37,435 nucleotides of DNA. Origin: Aquificaceae bacterium. Lineage in GTDB: Bacteria; Aquificota; Aquificia; Aquificales; Aquificaceae. A program made the translations under genes and the position numbers. How positions within the stretch are numbered: the first letter of the stretch is position 1; the number at the start of each line of letters is the position of its first letter. Shown here piece after piece: positions 1 to 8,016 of the stretch. The notes beneath the pieces are model-generated. The model made no database searches and was not told where the DNA came from. It saw only the letters and a list, made by a program, of their open reading frames with translations. The stretch covers positions 1 through 37,435 of the forward strand of contig JALWEG010000031.1 in NCBI GenBank assembly GCA_027014155.1. The letters run 5' to 3'.

Positions 1-181
1 CCCCATGCACAAGGCCGAGCATGACAAGATGAGAGCCGAGTTTAAGAAGGTTCACGAGAACTGGAAATCAAAGAAGAACCCCTTAGAGATTAAGAGGTTC
101 CTTGAGGACAAGCTGGCTCCCTGGCTGAAGCTTCACGTCGCCCAGTGGGATTCCGTCACGGCCATGCACATAGGGGATTAG
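1..181 (+). CDS. Hemerythrin-like protein, C-terminal part (5' end outside window)
   Basis: An open frame enters from the left edge (codons in phase with base 2) and ends at TAG 179-181, giving about 59 residues. Near its start it has an H-x3-H-x3-M pattern (HKAEHDKM) and, after a helix, H-x4-D in the segment WLKLHVAQWD. Spaced this way, these match the last iron-ligand helices of bacteriohemerythrins (H...H...H-x4-D), which hold a di-iron O2-binding site in a four-helix bundle. The family call rests on these spacings only, since the first two ligand helices are off the window. A role in O2 binding, delivery or sensing in a microaerophile would fit. The stop overlaps the stop of the convergent 115-aa gene by two bases. 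Confidence 0.6.
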   Translation, partial: PMHKAEHDKMRAEFKKVHENWKSKKNPLEIKRFLEDKLAPWLKLHVAQWDSVTAMHIGD

Positions 182-525
182 GCGTATCCGAACTCACCGC
201 TGAGGTCTGCGTTTACCCTTATCCATTTTGGGAAAAACCTCTCCGGTTCTTTTAGCGGAAACTCAAACTCCTGAAAGCCAATATCCTTACTGCAAAACTT
301 GGCACCTACGGCTCTGAACTTTACGTAAACTCGAACTCCGTTAACCTCAAAGGGTATTGCATCCTGGGGAGCTTTTTCTGCAATTTCCGCCTTAAAGTAT
401 TTGGCTATCAGGCAACTGAACTTCAAAGTGGTGTGAACTACCAAAAGCTTCCGCTGGGATTTAACTTTTTCCAGGAGCGTACCGTGCACCGTTATCTCAG
501 GTGCTACTACACCACTCGTGCGCAT
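178..525 (-). CDS. Hypothetical protein, 115 aa
   Basis: I do not recognise this protein. I chose the ATG at 525 (protein begins MRTSGVVAPEITVHG) because it lies four bases after the stop of the upstream 35-aa membrane microprotein, implying coupled translation. The ATG 15 codons further upstream would lie inside that microprotein gene. The product is soluble-looking, with no signal peptide or membrane segment. It alternates charged and hydrophobic residues in a beta-rich middle section (NGVRVYVKFRAVGAKF) and has two cysteines without an obvious metal-binding spacing. Codon use looks like that of its neighbours. The stop codon overlaps the end of the convergent hemerythrin-like gene. Confidence 0.6.
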   Translation of the reverse strand: MRTSGVVAPEITVHGTLLEKVKSQRKLLVVHTTLKFSCLIAKYFKAEIAEKAPQDAIPFEVNGVRVYVKFRAVGAKFCSKDIGFQEFEFPLKEPERFFPKWIRVNADLSGEFGYA

Positions 526-529
526 AGCC

Positions 530-637
530 TTAGCCCTTAACGAGATACTTGAAAAATGCCGCAATTCCAAGAATTAGGAACAGGATTACCAAAATCCAGA
601 TGAATCCCATTCCCCATCCGTGCATTCCCCATTCCAT
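530..637 (-). CDS. Small single-pass membrane microprotein, 35 aa
   Basis: A short open frame starts at ATG 637 after a strong Shine-Dalgarno (GGAGGT, about seven bases upstream) and ends at TAA 530-532. The protein begins MEWGMHGWGMGF and continues as one hydrophobic helix (IWILVILFLILGIAAFF) with a short basic end (KYLVKG). The N-terminus is rich in Met, Trp and Gly and has one His, a composition seen in many tiny membrane proteins found near metal or respiratory genes. The function is unknown. The SD, the start four bases from the next gene, and the clean hydrophobic profile argue that it is real despite its size. Confidence 0.65.
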   Translation of the reverse strand: MEWGMHGWGMGFIWILVILFLILGIAAFFKYLVKG

Positions 638-716
638 AGGTATGACCTCCCTTTTATATTGGCTTACTTGTCGGTGGTGGTATGGCAGGCGGTTCGCAAA
701 GTGGTTTGTAAGGTGA

Positions 717-735
717 AGGGGGCTGCAGGCCCCCT
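717..735 (-). terminator. GC-rich hairpin after the Fe-S carrier gene
   Basis: The arms AGGGGGC and GCCCCCT pair perfectly around a five-base loop, 8 bases past the stop of the IscA-type gene. On the minus strand no T-run follows the hairpin, so it is not a textbook Rho-independent terminator. It could slow or stop transcription, or protect the 3' end of the iscA message, before the 35-aa gene is read. Confidence 0.45.
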
Positions 736-742
736 AATTTTA

Positions 743-1096
743 TCAACCACAGCTGAAGGAGCTGCCACAACCGCAGCTACCGGAAGCGTTAGGGTTCCTT
801 ATGGTAAATCCACCACCCATAAAGTCAACCACGAAGTCAAGCTCCGCTCCGTTGACGTAGGGCATGGAGAACTGGTCTATGACCACCTTGACACCGCCGT
901 GTTCAAAGACGCTGTCGCTCTCTTCAACGGTGTCATCAAATCCCATGGCGTATTGGAAACCGGAACATCCTCCGGGAACTACCCTAACTCTGAGGATAGG
1001 GTTCTCTATGTTGTTTTCCTTGGCCACCTTGAGAATCTCCTCGGCAGCCTTATCGGTGATGTTAAACACCATGGCAGTCTGTCCTTGCTCTTGCAT
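743..1096 (-). CDS. A-type iron-sulfur cluster carrier (IscA/ErpA family)
   Basis: The 117-aa product belongs to the HesB/IscA family, which carries and delivers Fe-S clusters to apo-proteins in the cytoplasm. The three conserved cysteines are visible: one in PGGCSGFQY and two in the C-terminal SGSCGCGSSF. An extra cysteine follows in the last residues (FSCG). The frame extends ten codons upstream to an ATG at 1126, but AGGAGGT sits six bases before the ATG at 1096, so that start (MQEQGQTAMVFNITDKAAEE) is preferred. It follows the hydrogenase small-subunit gene on the same strand by 83 bases, so it may help mature that protein or serve general Fe-S supply. Confidence 0.9.
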   Translation of the reverse strand: MQEQGQTAMVFNITDKAAEEILKVAKENNIENPILRVRVVPGGCSGFQYAMGFDDTVEESDSVFEHGGVKVVIDQFSMPYVNGAELDFVVDFMGGGFTIRNPNASGSCGCGSSFSCG

Positions 1097-1159
1097 CTTA
1101 AGACCTCCTAAGTTTAATTCTTTCATTCAATAAGATACACTATTTGCCGGTGAGATTTA

Positions 1160-1171
1160 TGACTTAAGTCA
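1160..1171. promoter_or_regulatory. Perfect 12-bp palindrome upstream of the Fe-S carrier gene
   Basis: TGACTTAAGTCA is a perfect inverted repeat in the 83-base gap between the hydrogenase small-subunit gene and the IscA-type gene. Read on the minus strand with one flanking base it is TTGAC-N4-GTCAT, close to the TTGAC-N4-GTCAA pattern of CRP/FNR-superfamily regulators. It lies about 65 bases before the iscA start. No convincing -35/-10 pair was found beside it, so the operator role is a guess. Confidence 0.35.
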
Positions 1172-1179
1172 AAGGGCGC

Positions 1180-2091
1180 TTACTCCTCAAGCAGGTTTTT
1201 CTTAAGCCGCGAGGGAGTGAAGGTCTTTGCTACGCCCGAAAGCATTATGTATCCCCGCAAGGATACGCCCGGGGGTAGCTGTGCAGGTATCCCCATGTTG
1301 TACTTGGTCTCCCACATGTTCCTCCTGGGAAAGTCAAACTCGGTGCACCCAAAACATGGCTGGCCCGAGCGTGTCTTTGAGCTTACCGAGTTCCAGAGAA
1401 TCTTATTGCAGGAAGCTCTGGTCAAGGGCCCCCTGCACCCGAAATGATAGAAGAGGCAGCCCTCCTTCTTACCCAGCTCCTTGGCCTCCACCTTCCACTC
1501 GTAGTACTGAACCCGTAGGCACCCGTCGTGAACGAAGTAGGCGTAAAGGTGCTTGGGCCTGTTCCATTTGTCTAACTGGGGAATCCTGTTTTCCGCGAGG
1601 GCTATCAGCGTCATGGCTATCCATTCCGGATGCGCGGGACAGCCGGAAATGTTTATAACGGGCAGTCCCTTCCTTGACCTGAAGTCCTCTCCTAAGATAC
1701 CTCCAGGCTCTTTGAATTTAAACTGAAGGCCTGAAACGTCGTCCTTAAGTGCCGGTATGTTCCCGTGAACGGCACAGTTTCCTACCGCCACCACGTAATC
1801 TGCCGCCTGGGCCAGCTCCTTGATAACCTCTTTAAAGCTTCTGCCCTTCAAGCGATACATGTTATCTTCGCCTACGGCACCCTCAATCACCAGTATGTTC
1901 AACCTCTGCTTTGCGCCGAGCACTTCCTCTATAGCCTTGCAGGGTGAGTCCTCTACACAGAAAGAGGGGTGAAATAGGAAGTTCACCCTCCTGAGTAGGG
2001 TATCCAGCAGAGCTTCCGGGGCGCACAGGAGGGATTGCGTGTTCCCGTTGCATGTAAGACCGTGAAGCCAGATGGCTGTGGCCGCCTTCAT
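1180..2091 (-). CDS. NiFe hydrogenase small subunit, cytosolic group-2-like
   Basis: The 303-aa protein is the electron-transfer subunit of a NiFe hydrogenase, holding three Fe-S clusters in a line. Cluster-ligand candidates are C14 (LTCNGNTQS), C106 (GNCAVHG), C151 (SGCPAHPEW), H188/C191 (VHDGCLR), C212/C219/C228, and C246/C249 (PCFGC). There is no Tat signal and no C-terminal membrane anchor, unlike membrane-bound group 1 enzymes. The usual CxGC motif is CNGN here, as in group 2 (HupS/HupU-like) enzymes; loss of that cysteine suggests a 3Fe-4S rather than 4Fe-type proximal cluster. Aquifex has a comparable soluble hydrogenase III. Oddly, no large subunit lies next to it in this window. It starts 14 bases after carB, with no clear Shine-Dalgarno. 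Confidence 0.88.
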   Translation of the reverse strand: MKAATAIWLHGLTCNGNTQSLLCAPEALLDTLLRRVNFLFHPSFCVEDSPCKAIEEVLGAKQRLNILVIEGAVGEDNMYRLKGRSFKEVIKELAQAADYVVAVGNCAVHGNIPALKDDVSGLQFKFKEPGGILGEDFRSRKGLPVINISGCPAHPEWIAMTLIALAENRIPQLDKWNRPKHLYAYFVHDGCLRVQYYEWKVEAKELGKKEGCLFYHFGCRGPLTRASCNKILWNSVSSKTRSGQPCFGCTEFDFPRRNMWETKYNMGIPAQLPPGVSLRGYIMLSGVAKTFTPSRLKKNLLEE

Positions 2092-2105
2092 ACTTAAAAT
2101 AAAAA

Positions 2106-3776
2106 TTAGTCTTGGTCCAGAACTTTACCCCCTTCCAAGGTGTAGAAGGGCACCTCGTAGGTGGAATAGTAATATGGAGTGTAAGCTACAAACTCACCGG
2201 CACAGGTATCCACACCTTTAAAGGTGGGCTTTATGTCGTGTTCTTCTCTGAGCTTCCTTATCTCTTTTTCGGATTTTCCGCTGAGCTTCGCTATCTCCAC
2301 ATCGCTGTAGCCCATCTCTTTAGCCATTCTCAGGGTATCCTCGTTCAGGTTATCGCTCAGCTGACTCTCAAACTCTACAATTTGCTTTATGTTCCAGAGG
2401 AACCACCTGTCTATCGCCGTGTAGGAGTGTATCTCGTCAACTTCCATTCCCCTTCTCATGGCCTCGGCTATGTACCAGAGGCGGTTCTCGTTGGGGAGCC
2501 TCAGGTTCTTGAGTATGTCCTCCAGACTTAAATCCGCAAACCTGGGAAATGCCAAGCCGTACCTGTCAAGCTCAAGGCTTCTGATGGCCTTAAGAAGAGC
2601 CTCCTTGAAAGTCCTGCCTATGGACATCACCTCTCCCACCGACTTCATCATGGTGGTCAAGGTGGGGTCTGTTTCTGAAAACTTGGCGAAGTCAAATCTG
2701 GGAATCTTAACGACCACGTAATCTATTGAGGGTTCAAAGGAAGCGGGCGTGAATCTGGTTATGTCGTTCTTTAGCTCGTCAAGGGTATACCCTACGGCCA
2801 GTTTGGCAGCCACCTTGGCTATAGGAAATCCAGTAGCCTTAGATGCCAAGGCCGAAGACCTTGATACCCTCGGGTTCATCTCTATGACGTAGAAATCTCC
2901 GTTTTCGGGACTCACCGCAAACTGAATGTTGGAGCCGCCCGTGTCCACCCCTATCTCCCTTATGACGGCGATGGAAGCGTCCCTGAGAATCTGATACTCC
3001 TTATCCGTCAAGGTTTGAGCGGGGGCCACCGTGATGGAGTCTCCCGTATGAACTCCCATGGGGTCAAAGTTCTCAATAGAGCACACTATTATGACGTTGT
3101 CCGCCTTGTCCCTTATAACCTCAAACTCAAACTCCTTCCAGCCTATCAGAGATTTGTCCAAGAGAACCTGGTTTACCGGAGAGGTGTCAAGAGCCACCTT
3201 TAGCTTCTCTTTAAACTCCTCTACGTTGTAGGCTATGGAGCCTCCGGTTCCACCCAGGGTGAAGGCGGGCCTGAGTATCGTGGGAAAGCCTATCCTTTCT
3301 ACCGCTTTGAGTCCTTCCTCCACGGAGGAGACTACGTCGCTTTCGGGAACCTTGAGGCCTATGTTCTCCATAGCTTTGCGAAATAGGTCCCTGTCCTCGC
3401 CCTTCTTTATGGCCTCGTAGCTGGCGCCTATTATCTCAACGCCGTGCCTTTCAAGCACCCCCTCCTCGTAAAGCTTTATAGACAGGTTCAGTGCCGTCTG
3501 TCCCCCAAGGGTAGGCAGCAGTGCGTCGGGCTTCTCCCTCTGGATAACCTTCTCAAGTATTTCCGGACTCAAGGGTTCCACATAAGTTCTGTCGGCGATT
3601 TCCGGGTCCGTCATTATGGTGGCCGGATTGGAGTTCACGAGGATAACCTCGTATCCCTCCTGCTTCAATGCCTTACAGGCCTGCGTGCCCGAGTAATCAA
3701 ACTCCGCCGCCTGACCTATAACTATTGGTCCCGAGCCTACTATAAGTATCCTCTTTATGTCCTTCCTCTTGGGCAT
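2106..3776 (-). CDS. carB: Carbamoyl-phosphate synthase large subunit, N-terminal half (split CarB)
   Basis: The 556-aa protein matches the first half of CarB: the carboxyphosphate-forming ATP-grasp synthetase and the following oligomerisation domain. Landmarks are the opening nucleotide-fold segment [29 protein letters not shown], the ATP-grasp core with [18 protein letters not shown], and [20 protein letters not shown]. It stops near the point where full-length CarB (about 1070 aa) would begin its carbamate-phosphorylating half and allosteric domain. Split carB genes are known in Aquifex and some archaea, so this is a natural split and not a truncation; the partner must lie elsewhere. It feeds arginine and pyrimidine synthesis. 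Three bases separate it from secD upstream and 14 from the hydrogenase gene downstream. Confidence 0.93.
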   Translation of the reverse strand: MPKRKDIKRILIVGSGPIVIGQAAEFDYSGTQACKALKQEGYEVILVNSNPATIMTDPEIADRTYVEPLSPEILEKVIQREKPDALLPTLGGQTALNLSIKLYEEGVLERHGVEIIGASYEAIKKGEDRDLFRKAMENIGLKVPESDVVSSVEEGLKAVERIGFPTILRPAFTLGGTGGSIAYNVEEFKEKLKVALDTSPVNQVLLDKSLIGWKEFEFEVIRDKADNVIIVCSIENFDPMGVHTGDSITVAPAQTLTDKEYQILRDASIAVIREIGVDTGGSNIQFAVSPENGDFYVIEMNPRVSRSSALASKATGFPIAKVAAKLAVGYTLDELKNDITRFTPASFEPSIDYVVVKIPRFDFAKFSETDPTLTTMMKSVGEVMSIGRTFKEALLKAIRSLELDRYGLAFPRFADLSLEDILKNLRLPNENRLWYIAEAMRRGMEVDEIHSYTAIDRWFLWNIKQIVEFESQLSDNLNEDTLRMAKEMGYSDVEIAKLSGKSEKEIRKLREEHDIKPTFKGVDTCAGEFVAYTPYYYSTYEVPFYTLEGGKVLDQD

Positions 3777-3779
3777 AAC

Positions 3780-5276
3780 CTATATCTTAAGCATGCGTCT
3801 CTTAGAAAGCAGGTCAAGAAAGACCTTAGCGTAATAAACGTTGGATATGAAGCTGGCCAAGGTTCCTACGGCGAGCGTGGTGGCAAAGCCCTTCACGGGA
3901 CCGCTACCGAACTGAAAGAGTATCAGGGCAGCAACCAGCAGGGTTACGTGGGTATCCCACACGGCACTCCAGGTCTTTCTGTAGCCCAGCTCTATGGCCT
4001 TCCTCAGAGAGTTGCCCAACCTGAGTTCCTCTTTAACCCTCTCAAATATCAGGACGTTTGAGTCAACAGCTATACCCATGTTCAGGATTATCCCGGCTAT
4101 ACCCGGCAGCGTAAGCGTGGCACCCAGCAGGGCGAGTCCCGCCCACAGGAGCAGTCCGTTCATCAGTATGGATACGGTCGCCGATACGCCGGCAACCTTA
4201 TATCTAACTACGACTATGATTACCAGGAGAATAAAGCCTAAGATACCCGCCTTTATGCCCTGCTCTATAGCGTCCCTTCCCAAAGAGGGACCTATAACCT
4301 TCTCCTGCAGGAACTTGATGCTTACGGGGAGCGAACCCGTTCTCAGTATCAGAGCGAGGTCTCTAACCTCCTCCCTCGTAAATAAGCCCGTTATCTGTCC
4401 CCTGCTGCTTATCCTGCTCCTTATGACCGGAGCCGAGACCACCTTCCTATCTAAGACTATGGCAAGCCTTTTGCCAACGTTCTTCTGTGTAAAGTCTCCG
4501 AACTTACTCGCCGCCTCGCTCTTTAGCTCAAAGGACACGGCCGGCTGGCCGTACTCATCAACGCTCTGATAGGCGGTCTTCAGGTCCGCACCGCTGACAA
4601 CGGGAATCTTATCAAGTAGGAACCACTCTCCCCCTTCCTTGGAAGGCAATATTTCCGTATCCTTGGTTAGCTTCTTTTCAAGCTCTCTCTTATCGGTGGA
4701 GGAGTCTACCACCAATCTAAGCTCAAGGGAGGCGGTACTGCCTATAACCCTCTTGGCCCTTTCTATATCAAGGTATCCCGGCAGCTCCACCAGTATCCTG
4801 CTCCCACCCAGCTTGGTTATCACCGGTTGAGCTACACCCAGCTCATCTATCCTGTTCCTCAAAACCTCAATCGTCTGCTCAAGCAGGTCCCTTCTGAACC
4901 GGTCAATGAACTGTTCGGAAAACCTTACGACCAGTATTCCCTCCTGCACCCTTTCCAGCTCTACCCCCTCAAAGCTTTCTTTTATGAGCTTCTCTATGGC
5001 CTGTAGCTCGTCCTTCTCAAGATACTCTATCTCTATCCTGTTCTCGTACGGGGTGATGTCAAGAATCTTGAAGTTTTTCTCCTTTAGCTTTTTATATATG
5101 TTCCTTTCTAAGCGTTCGTATTCAAGTTTTATGGCATAAGCGAAGTCCGGCTCTATGACCATGGATATGCCGCCCTTTAGGTCCAAGCCTAAGTTTACGG
5201 GACGGTAAAAGACGGCAATCAGAGAGAGTATCAGTAGCAGGATAAATCCCAAAGCGTGATAATTGGCGTTCTTCAT
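3780..5276 (-). CDS. secD: Protein translocase subunit SecD
   Basis: The 498-aa inner-membrane protein works with SecF to help pull proteins through SecYEG using the proton gradient. It opens with one membrane helix and the conserved LGLDLKGGISMVIEPD. A large periplasmic region follows (ELPGYLDIERAKRVIGSTASLELR, with the segment around TGLFTREEVRDLALILRTGSLP), then five C-terminal membrane segments starting at AGILGFILLVIIVVV and the family motif GIAVDSNVLIFERVKEEL. Length is normal for stand-alone SecD, and no secF follows. No Shine-Dalgarno precedes the ATG; a GATAAT box ends 14 bases before it, implying a very short leader. It appears to head the run secD-carB-hydrogenase-iscA. Confidence 0.95.
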   Translation of the reverse strand: MKNANYHALGFILLLILSLIAVFYRPVNLGLDLKGGISMVIEPDFAYAIKLEYERLERNIYKKLKEKNFKILDITPYENRIEIEYLEKDELQAIEKLIKESFEGVELERVQEGILVVRFSEQFIDRFRRDLLEQTIEVLRNRIDELGVAQPVITKLGGSRILVELPGYLDIERAKRVIGSTASLELRLVVDSSTDKRELEKKLTKDTEILPSKEGGEWFLLDKIPVVSGADLKTAYQSVDEYGQPAVSFELKSEAASKFGDFTQKNVGKRLAIVLDRKVVSAPVIRSRISSRGQITGLFTREEVRDLALILRTGSLPVSIKFLQEKVIGPSLGRDAIEQGIKAGILGFILLVIIVVVRYKVAGVSATVSILMNGLLLWAGLALLGATLTLPGIAGIILNMGIAVDSNVLIFERVKEELRLGNSLRKAIELGYRKTWSAVWDTHVTLLVAALILFQFGSGPVKGFATTLAVGTLASFISNVYYAKVFLDLLSKRRMLKI

Positions 5277-5290
5277 TTTTACGCTATTGA

Positions 5291-5319
5291 ATTATCTTAC
5301 ATAACTCACGGATATGCAA
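5291..5319 (-). promoter_or_regulatory. Candidate secD promoter
   Basis: On the minus strand TTGCAT and GATAAT are separated by 17 bases. The -10 matches the sigma-70 consensus at five of six positions and the -35 at only three. The -10 ends 14 bases before the secD ATG, so the leader would be about seven bases, which agrees with the absence of a ribosome-binding site. Confidence 0.35.
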
Positions 5320-5384
5320 GGCTTATCGGCAGGCACTTGATATTCTTTTCGGCCGAGCCTAACTTATTGGTGGAGGGTTTAGCT

Positions 5385-6170
5385 ATGTTTAAGAACATAC
5401 TTGTTCCCTTCAGCGGTTCTGCCCATAGCGTTCACGCCCTCAAGGAGATAAGCAAATTCGCTAAGGAGAATGACTACAGGTTAACTCTCCTTTCGGTAGG
5501 AACCGATAAGGTTAACCCACAAGAGACTAAGAATATAGCTCAGGAGGCCGTAGGGGAAGACTTCCTATTTTACGAGGAAAAATCGGACCCGGTATCAAAG
5601 ATAGTAAGCTTTGCCGAGGGCGGGAACTTTGACCTAATCGTTATGGGCAAAAGGTTGGGTAAAGAGGTCGGCAAGGTCATAAAAAATGTGGTGGTTGACA
5701 GCCCTATAGACGTCTTGGTGATACCTTTAGGAAGCTCCATAGACTTCTCCACCCTGCTGCTGCCCACCGACGGCAAGGAGCACAGCAAGAAAGCCGAGGA
5801 TAAAGCGGTCAGGATAGCTCACAGGTATGGGAGTAGGCTTTATATACTCTACGTTCTGGATTTATCTAAGGGTCTTCTCTCTGAACACGCCATAGAGTAT
5901 CAAACCAACGTCAGAGAGGCTCATCAGGTTATAGACTCCGTGAAGGAAAAGGCACTTGAGCTTGATAGGGATATAAAGGTTGAGGGCATTCTAAAGGAGG
6001 GTAGTCCGCCCGATGTAATACTTGAGGTGGCAAAGGAAAAGGGCACCGGCACTCTGATTCTTGGCTGTAGGGGGGTTAAGGGTTTGGTGAAACTGTTCTC
6101 GGGTAGCGTGTCCGAGAAGGTTATAGAAAAAACAAACATACCTGTCTTGGTGGTAAAGTCTGGTGTATAA
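5385..6170 (+). CDS. Tandem universal stress protein (two UspA domains)
   Basis: The 261-aa protein has two UspA folds in a row. The first starts at FKNILVPFSGSAHSVHAL; the second starts near FSTLLLPTDGKEHSKKAEDK and ends with GCRGVKGLVKLFSGSVSEKV, the G-x2-G-x8-GS nucleotide-binding loop. The equivalent loop in domain 1 (GKRLGKEVGKVIKNVVVDSP) lacks the G-S/T part, so probably only domain 2 binds ATP. The frame is open 43 codons upstream, but the ATG at 5385 is chosen because GGAGG lies eight bases before it and the fold begins at once. The SulP transporter gene follows after 13 bases, so this Usp may tune anion transport. Confidence 0.9.
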   Translation: MFKNILVPFSGSAHSVHALKEISKFAKENDYRLTLLSVGTDKVNPQETKNIAQEAVGEDFLFYEEKSDPVSKIVSFAEGGNFDLIVMGKRLGKEVGKVIKNVVVDSPIDVLVIPLGSSIDFSTLLLPTDGKEHSKKAEDKAVRIAHRYGSRLYILYVLDLSKGLLSEHAIEYQTNVREAHQVIDSVKEKALELDRDIKVEGILKEGSPPDVILEVAKEKGTGTLILGCRGVKGLVKLFSGSVSEKVIEKTNIPVLVVKSGV

Positions 6171-6171
6171 T
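6166..6171 (+). promoter_or_regulatory. Possible -10 box for the SulP gene
   Basis: A perfect TATAAT overlaps the last codons of the universal stress protein gene and ends 12 bases before the SulP start codon. There is no good -35 at 16-18 bases, and the SulP ATG has no Shine-Dalgarno. An internal promoter with a leader of about five bases would explain both, but the evidence is thin. Confidence 0.3.
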
Positions 6172-6183
6172 GAAAAATAAACA

Positions 6184-7989
6184 ATGGACAAAACACCGGA
6201 GATACAGGTAAAGATATCCATACCTATTTACTTTACCTTTCACAGGTGGTTTGAGAACTACTCCAAGGAACACTTCATAAGAGACCTGATAGCCGGTATA
6301 ACCGTAGCCGCCGTTTACGTGCCCCAAGCCATGGCTTACGCCCTGCTGGCAGGTATGCCTCCCATAACGGGTTTGTACACCGCCTTCATAGCCACCATAG
6401 TGGCCGCAGTTTTTGGAAGCTCCAGATTCTTGGGAACCGGGCCCGTGGCTATGACCTGCCTGCTCTCGGCATCGGTTTTATTCAGCCTAAAGCTTGAACC
6501 CCAGACAGACCAGTGGGTCAGCTACATGGCCCTGCTGGCTCTCATGGTGGGGATAATAAGGATTTCTATAAGCATACTCAGGTTAGGGTTCATCGTTGAC
6601 CTCATTTCCAACAGTGTGGTCTTGGGATTCACCAGCGCCGGAGCTATGGTTATAGCTCTTTCCCAGTTTGGACACCTCTTCGGCTATCCCTTGGCAAAGA
6701 CTACTCATATACTTACTGTATTTATAGACCTTATTTCTAAGCTGTCTCAAACCAATCCATATACCTTAGGTATAGGAGTGTTGGCCTACGCTTTGATATG
6801 GGGCTCTTCTAAGATAAGCAGATACATACCCGGCGCGCTGATAGCGGTCGTTGTTACCTCCCTTCTAACCTACAAGTTCGGCCTGCAATCTAAGGGTGTG
6901 GCCATAGTGGGCGAGGTTCCCCAGGGATTGCCGGACCCCACCCTGCCACCCTTGGACTTCAACACTATGGCGAGCATGTGGGGTGGCGCCACGGTCGTGG
7001 CTCTCTTCGGTCTGATAGAGGCGGTGGCCATAGCCAAGACCCTTGCCATAAAGGCGGGAGACAGATGGGACCCCAATCAAGAGCTATTCGGTCAGGGGCT
7101 TGCCAATATAGCGGTCTCCTTCTTCAAGGGCTTCCCTGCAGGAGGCTCATTTTCCCGTTCTTCCCTTAACTACGCTCTCGGAGCCAAAACCCCCATAGCC
7201 AGCGTTATAACCGGCTCTTTGGTAGGGATAACTCTATTTCTCCTCGCTCCCGCGTTCTACTACCTGCCCAAGGCCTCTCTTGCGGCAATAGTTCTGTCCG
7301 CAGTCATCAAGTTAATCAGACCTCAGGATATACTTAGGCTTTACAAAATCAACAAGCTGGACGGTGTGGTGGCGGGACTTACCTTCGCTTCCGTGTTTTT
7401 CATGGACCTGTGGGTTGCCATCACCATAGGAGTTATAGTCTCCTTGGGAGCTTTCGTATATAGGACCATGTACCCGAGGATAGTGGTGCTGACCAGAGAC
7501 CCTCAGACGAGAACCTTTATAAACGCGGAAAAGAGGGAACTGCCCGAATGTCCCCAGATAGTCTTTATAAGGCCAAATATGTCCATATACTTCGGAAACG
7601 CCCAATACGTCTATGACTACATAATAGACAAGGTTGATGAGCACGTCAGGAAGCTAAAGCCCGTCAAGTACGTCCTCATAGACATGGAGGCCGTTAACTA
7701 CATAGACGCTGCCGGAACGGAAACCATAATGAGGTTGGTTAGCGTCCTCAGGGACAGAGGGATAGAGACGGCCTTCGCCAACATAGGTTGCGACGTCTAT
7801 CCCCTGCTGGAGAACGCTGGATTTGACAAGGTAGTTAACGACAATCTGGTATTCAACGCCAAAGGGGAGGCGATAGTGGGTCTGTTTAAGAACTTAGACC
7901 ACGAATACTGCCGCGACATGTGTCCTTATGTAGTCTTTGAGGAGTGCCTGAGCGTTAAAGAGAAGAAGAAGGAAGCCGTAGCCGGCTAA
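6184..7989 (+). CDS. SulP/SLC26-family anion transporter with STAS domain
   Basis: The 601-aa inner-membrane protein has the SulP layout. After a cytoplasmic lead come the signature LIAGITVAAVYVPQAMAYA and LAGMPPITGLY, then about a dozen hydrophobic segments to residue ~425, and a C-terminal STAS domain with VLIDMEAVNYIDAAGTETIM. The family moves sulfate, bicarbonate, chloride or dicarboxylates; the substrate cannot be read from sequence. In this setting sulfate export or uptake linked to sulfur oxidation, or bicarbonate uptake for autotrophy, are both reasonable. The last residues contain a Cys-rich stretch (EYCRDMCPYVVFEEC) and a Lys-rich tail. The gene follows the Usp gene by 13 bases and has no recognisable Shine-Dalgarno. 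Confidence 0.92.
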   Translation: MDKTPEIQVKISIPIYFTFHRWFENYSKEHFIRDLIAGITVAAVYVPQAMAYALLAGMPPITGLYTAFIATIVAAVFGSSRFLGTGPVAMTCLLSASVLFSLKLEPQTDQWVSYMALLALMVGIIRISISILRLGFIVDLISNSVVLGFTSAGAMVIALSQFGHLFGYPLAKTTHILTVFIDLISKLSQTNPYTLGIGVLAYALIWGSSKISRYIPGALIAVVVTSLLTYKFGLQSKGVAIVGEVPQGLPDPTLPPLDFNTMASMWGGATVVALFGLIEAVAIAKTLAIKAGDRWDPNQELFGQGLANIAVSFFKGFPAGGSFSRSSLNYALGAKTPIASVITGSLVGITLFLLAPAFYYLPKASLAAIVLSAVIKLIRPQDILRLYKINKLDGVVAGLTFASVFFMDLWVAITIGVIVSLGAFVYRTMYPRIVVLTRDPQTRTFINAEKRELPECPQIVFIRPNMSIYFGNAQYVYDYIIDKVDEHVRKLKPVKYVLIDMEAVNYIDAAGTETIMRLVSVLRDRGIETAFANIGCDVYPLLENAGFDKVVNDNLVFNAKGEAIVGLFKNLDHEYCRDMCPYVVFEECLSVKEKKKEAVAG

Positions 7990-8016
7990 GGGGAGAGGCA
8001 TAAATTATTAAAGGCC

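Noticed and set aside
620-1111. 163-aa plus-strand open frame across the Fe-S carrier gene
   Set aside because: It is antisense to a clearly conserved IscA-type gene, has no ribosome-binding site and no family-like features.
3444-4061. 205-aa plus-strand open frame across the carB-secD junction
   Set aside because: It runs antisense to two strongly conserved genes; its length reflects codon bias on the other strand.
5277-5384. Plus-strand promoter for the universal stress protein gene (TTGATA at about 5338)
   Set aside because: The -35 is good but no acceptable -10 lies at 16-18 bases; TAACTT matches only three of six positions.
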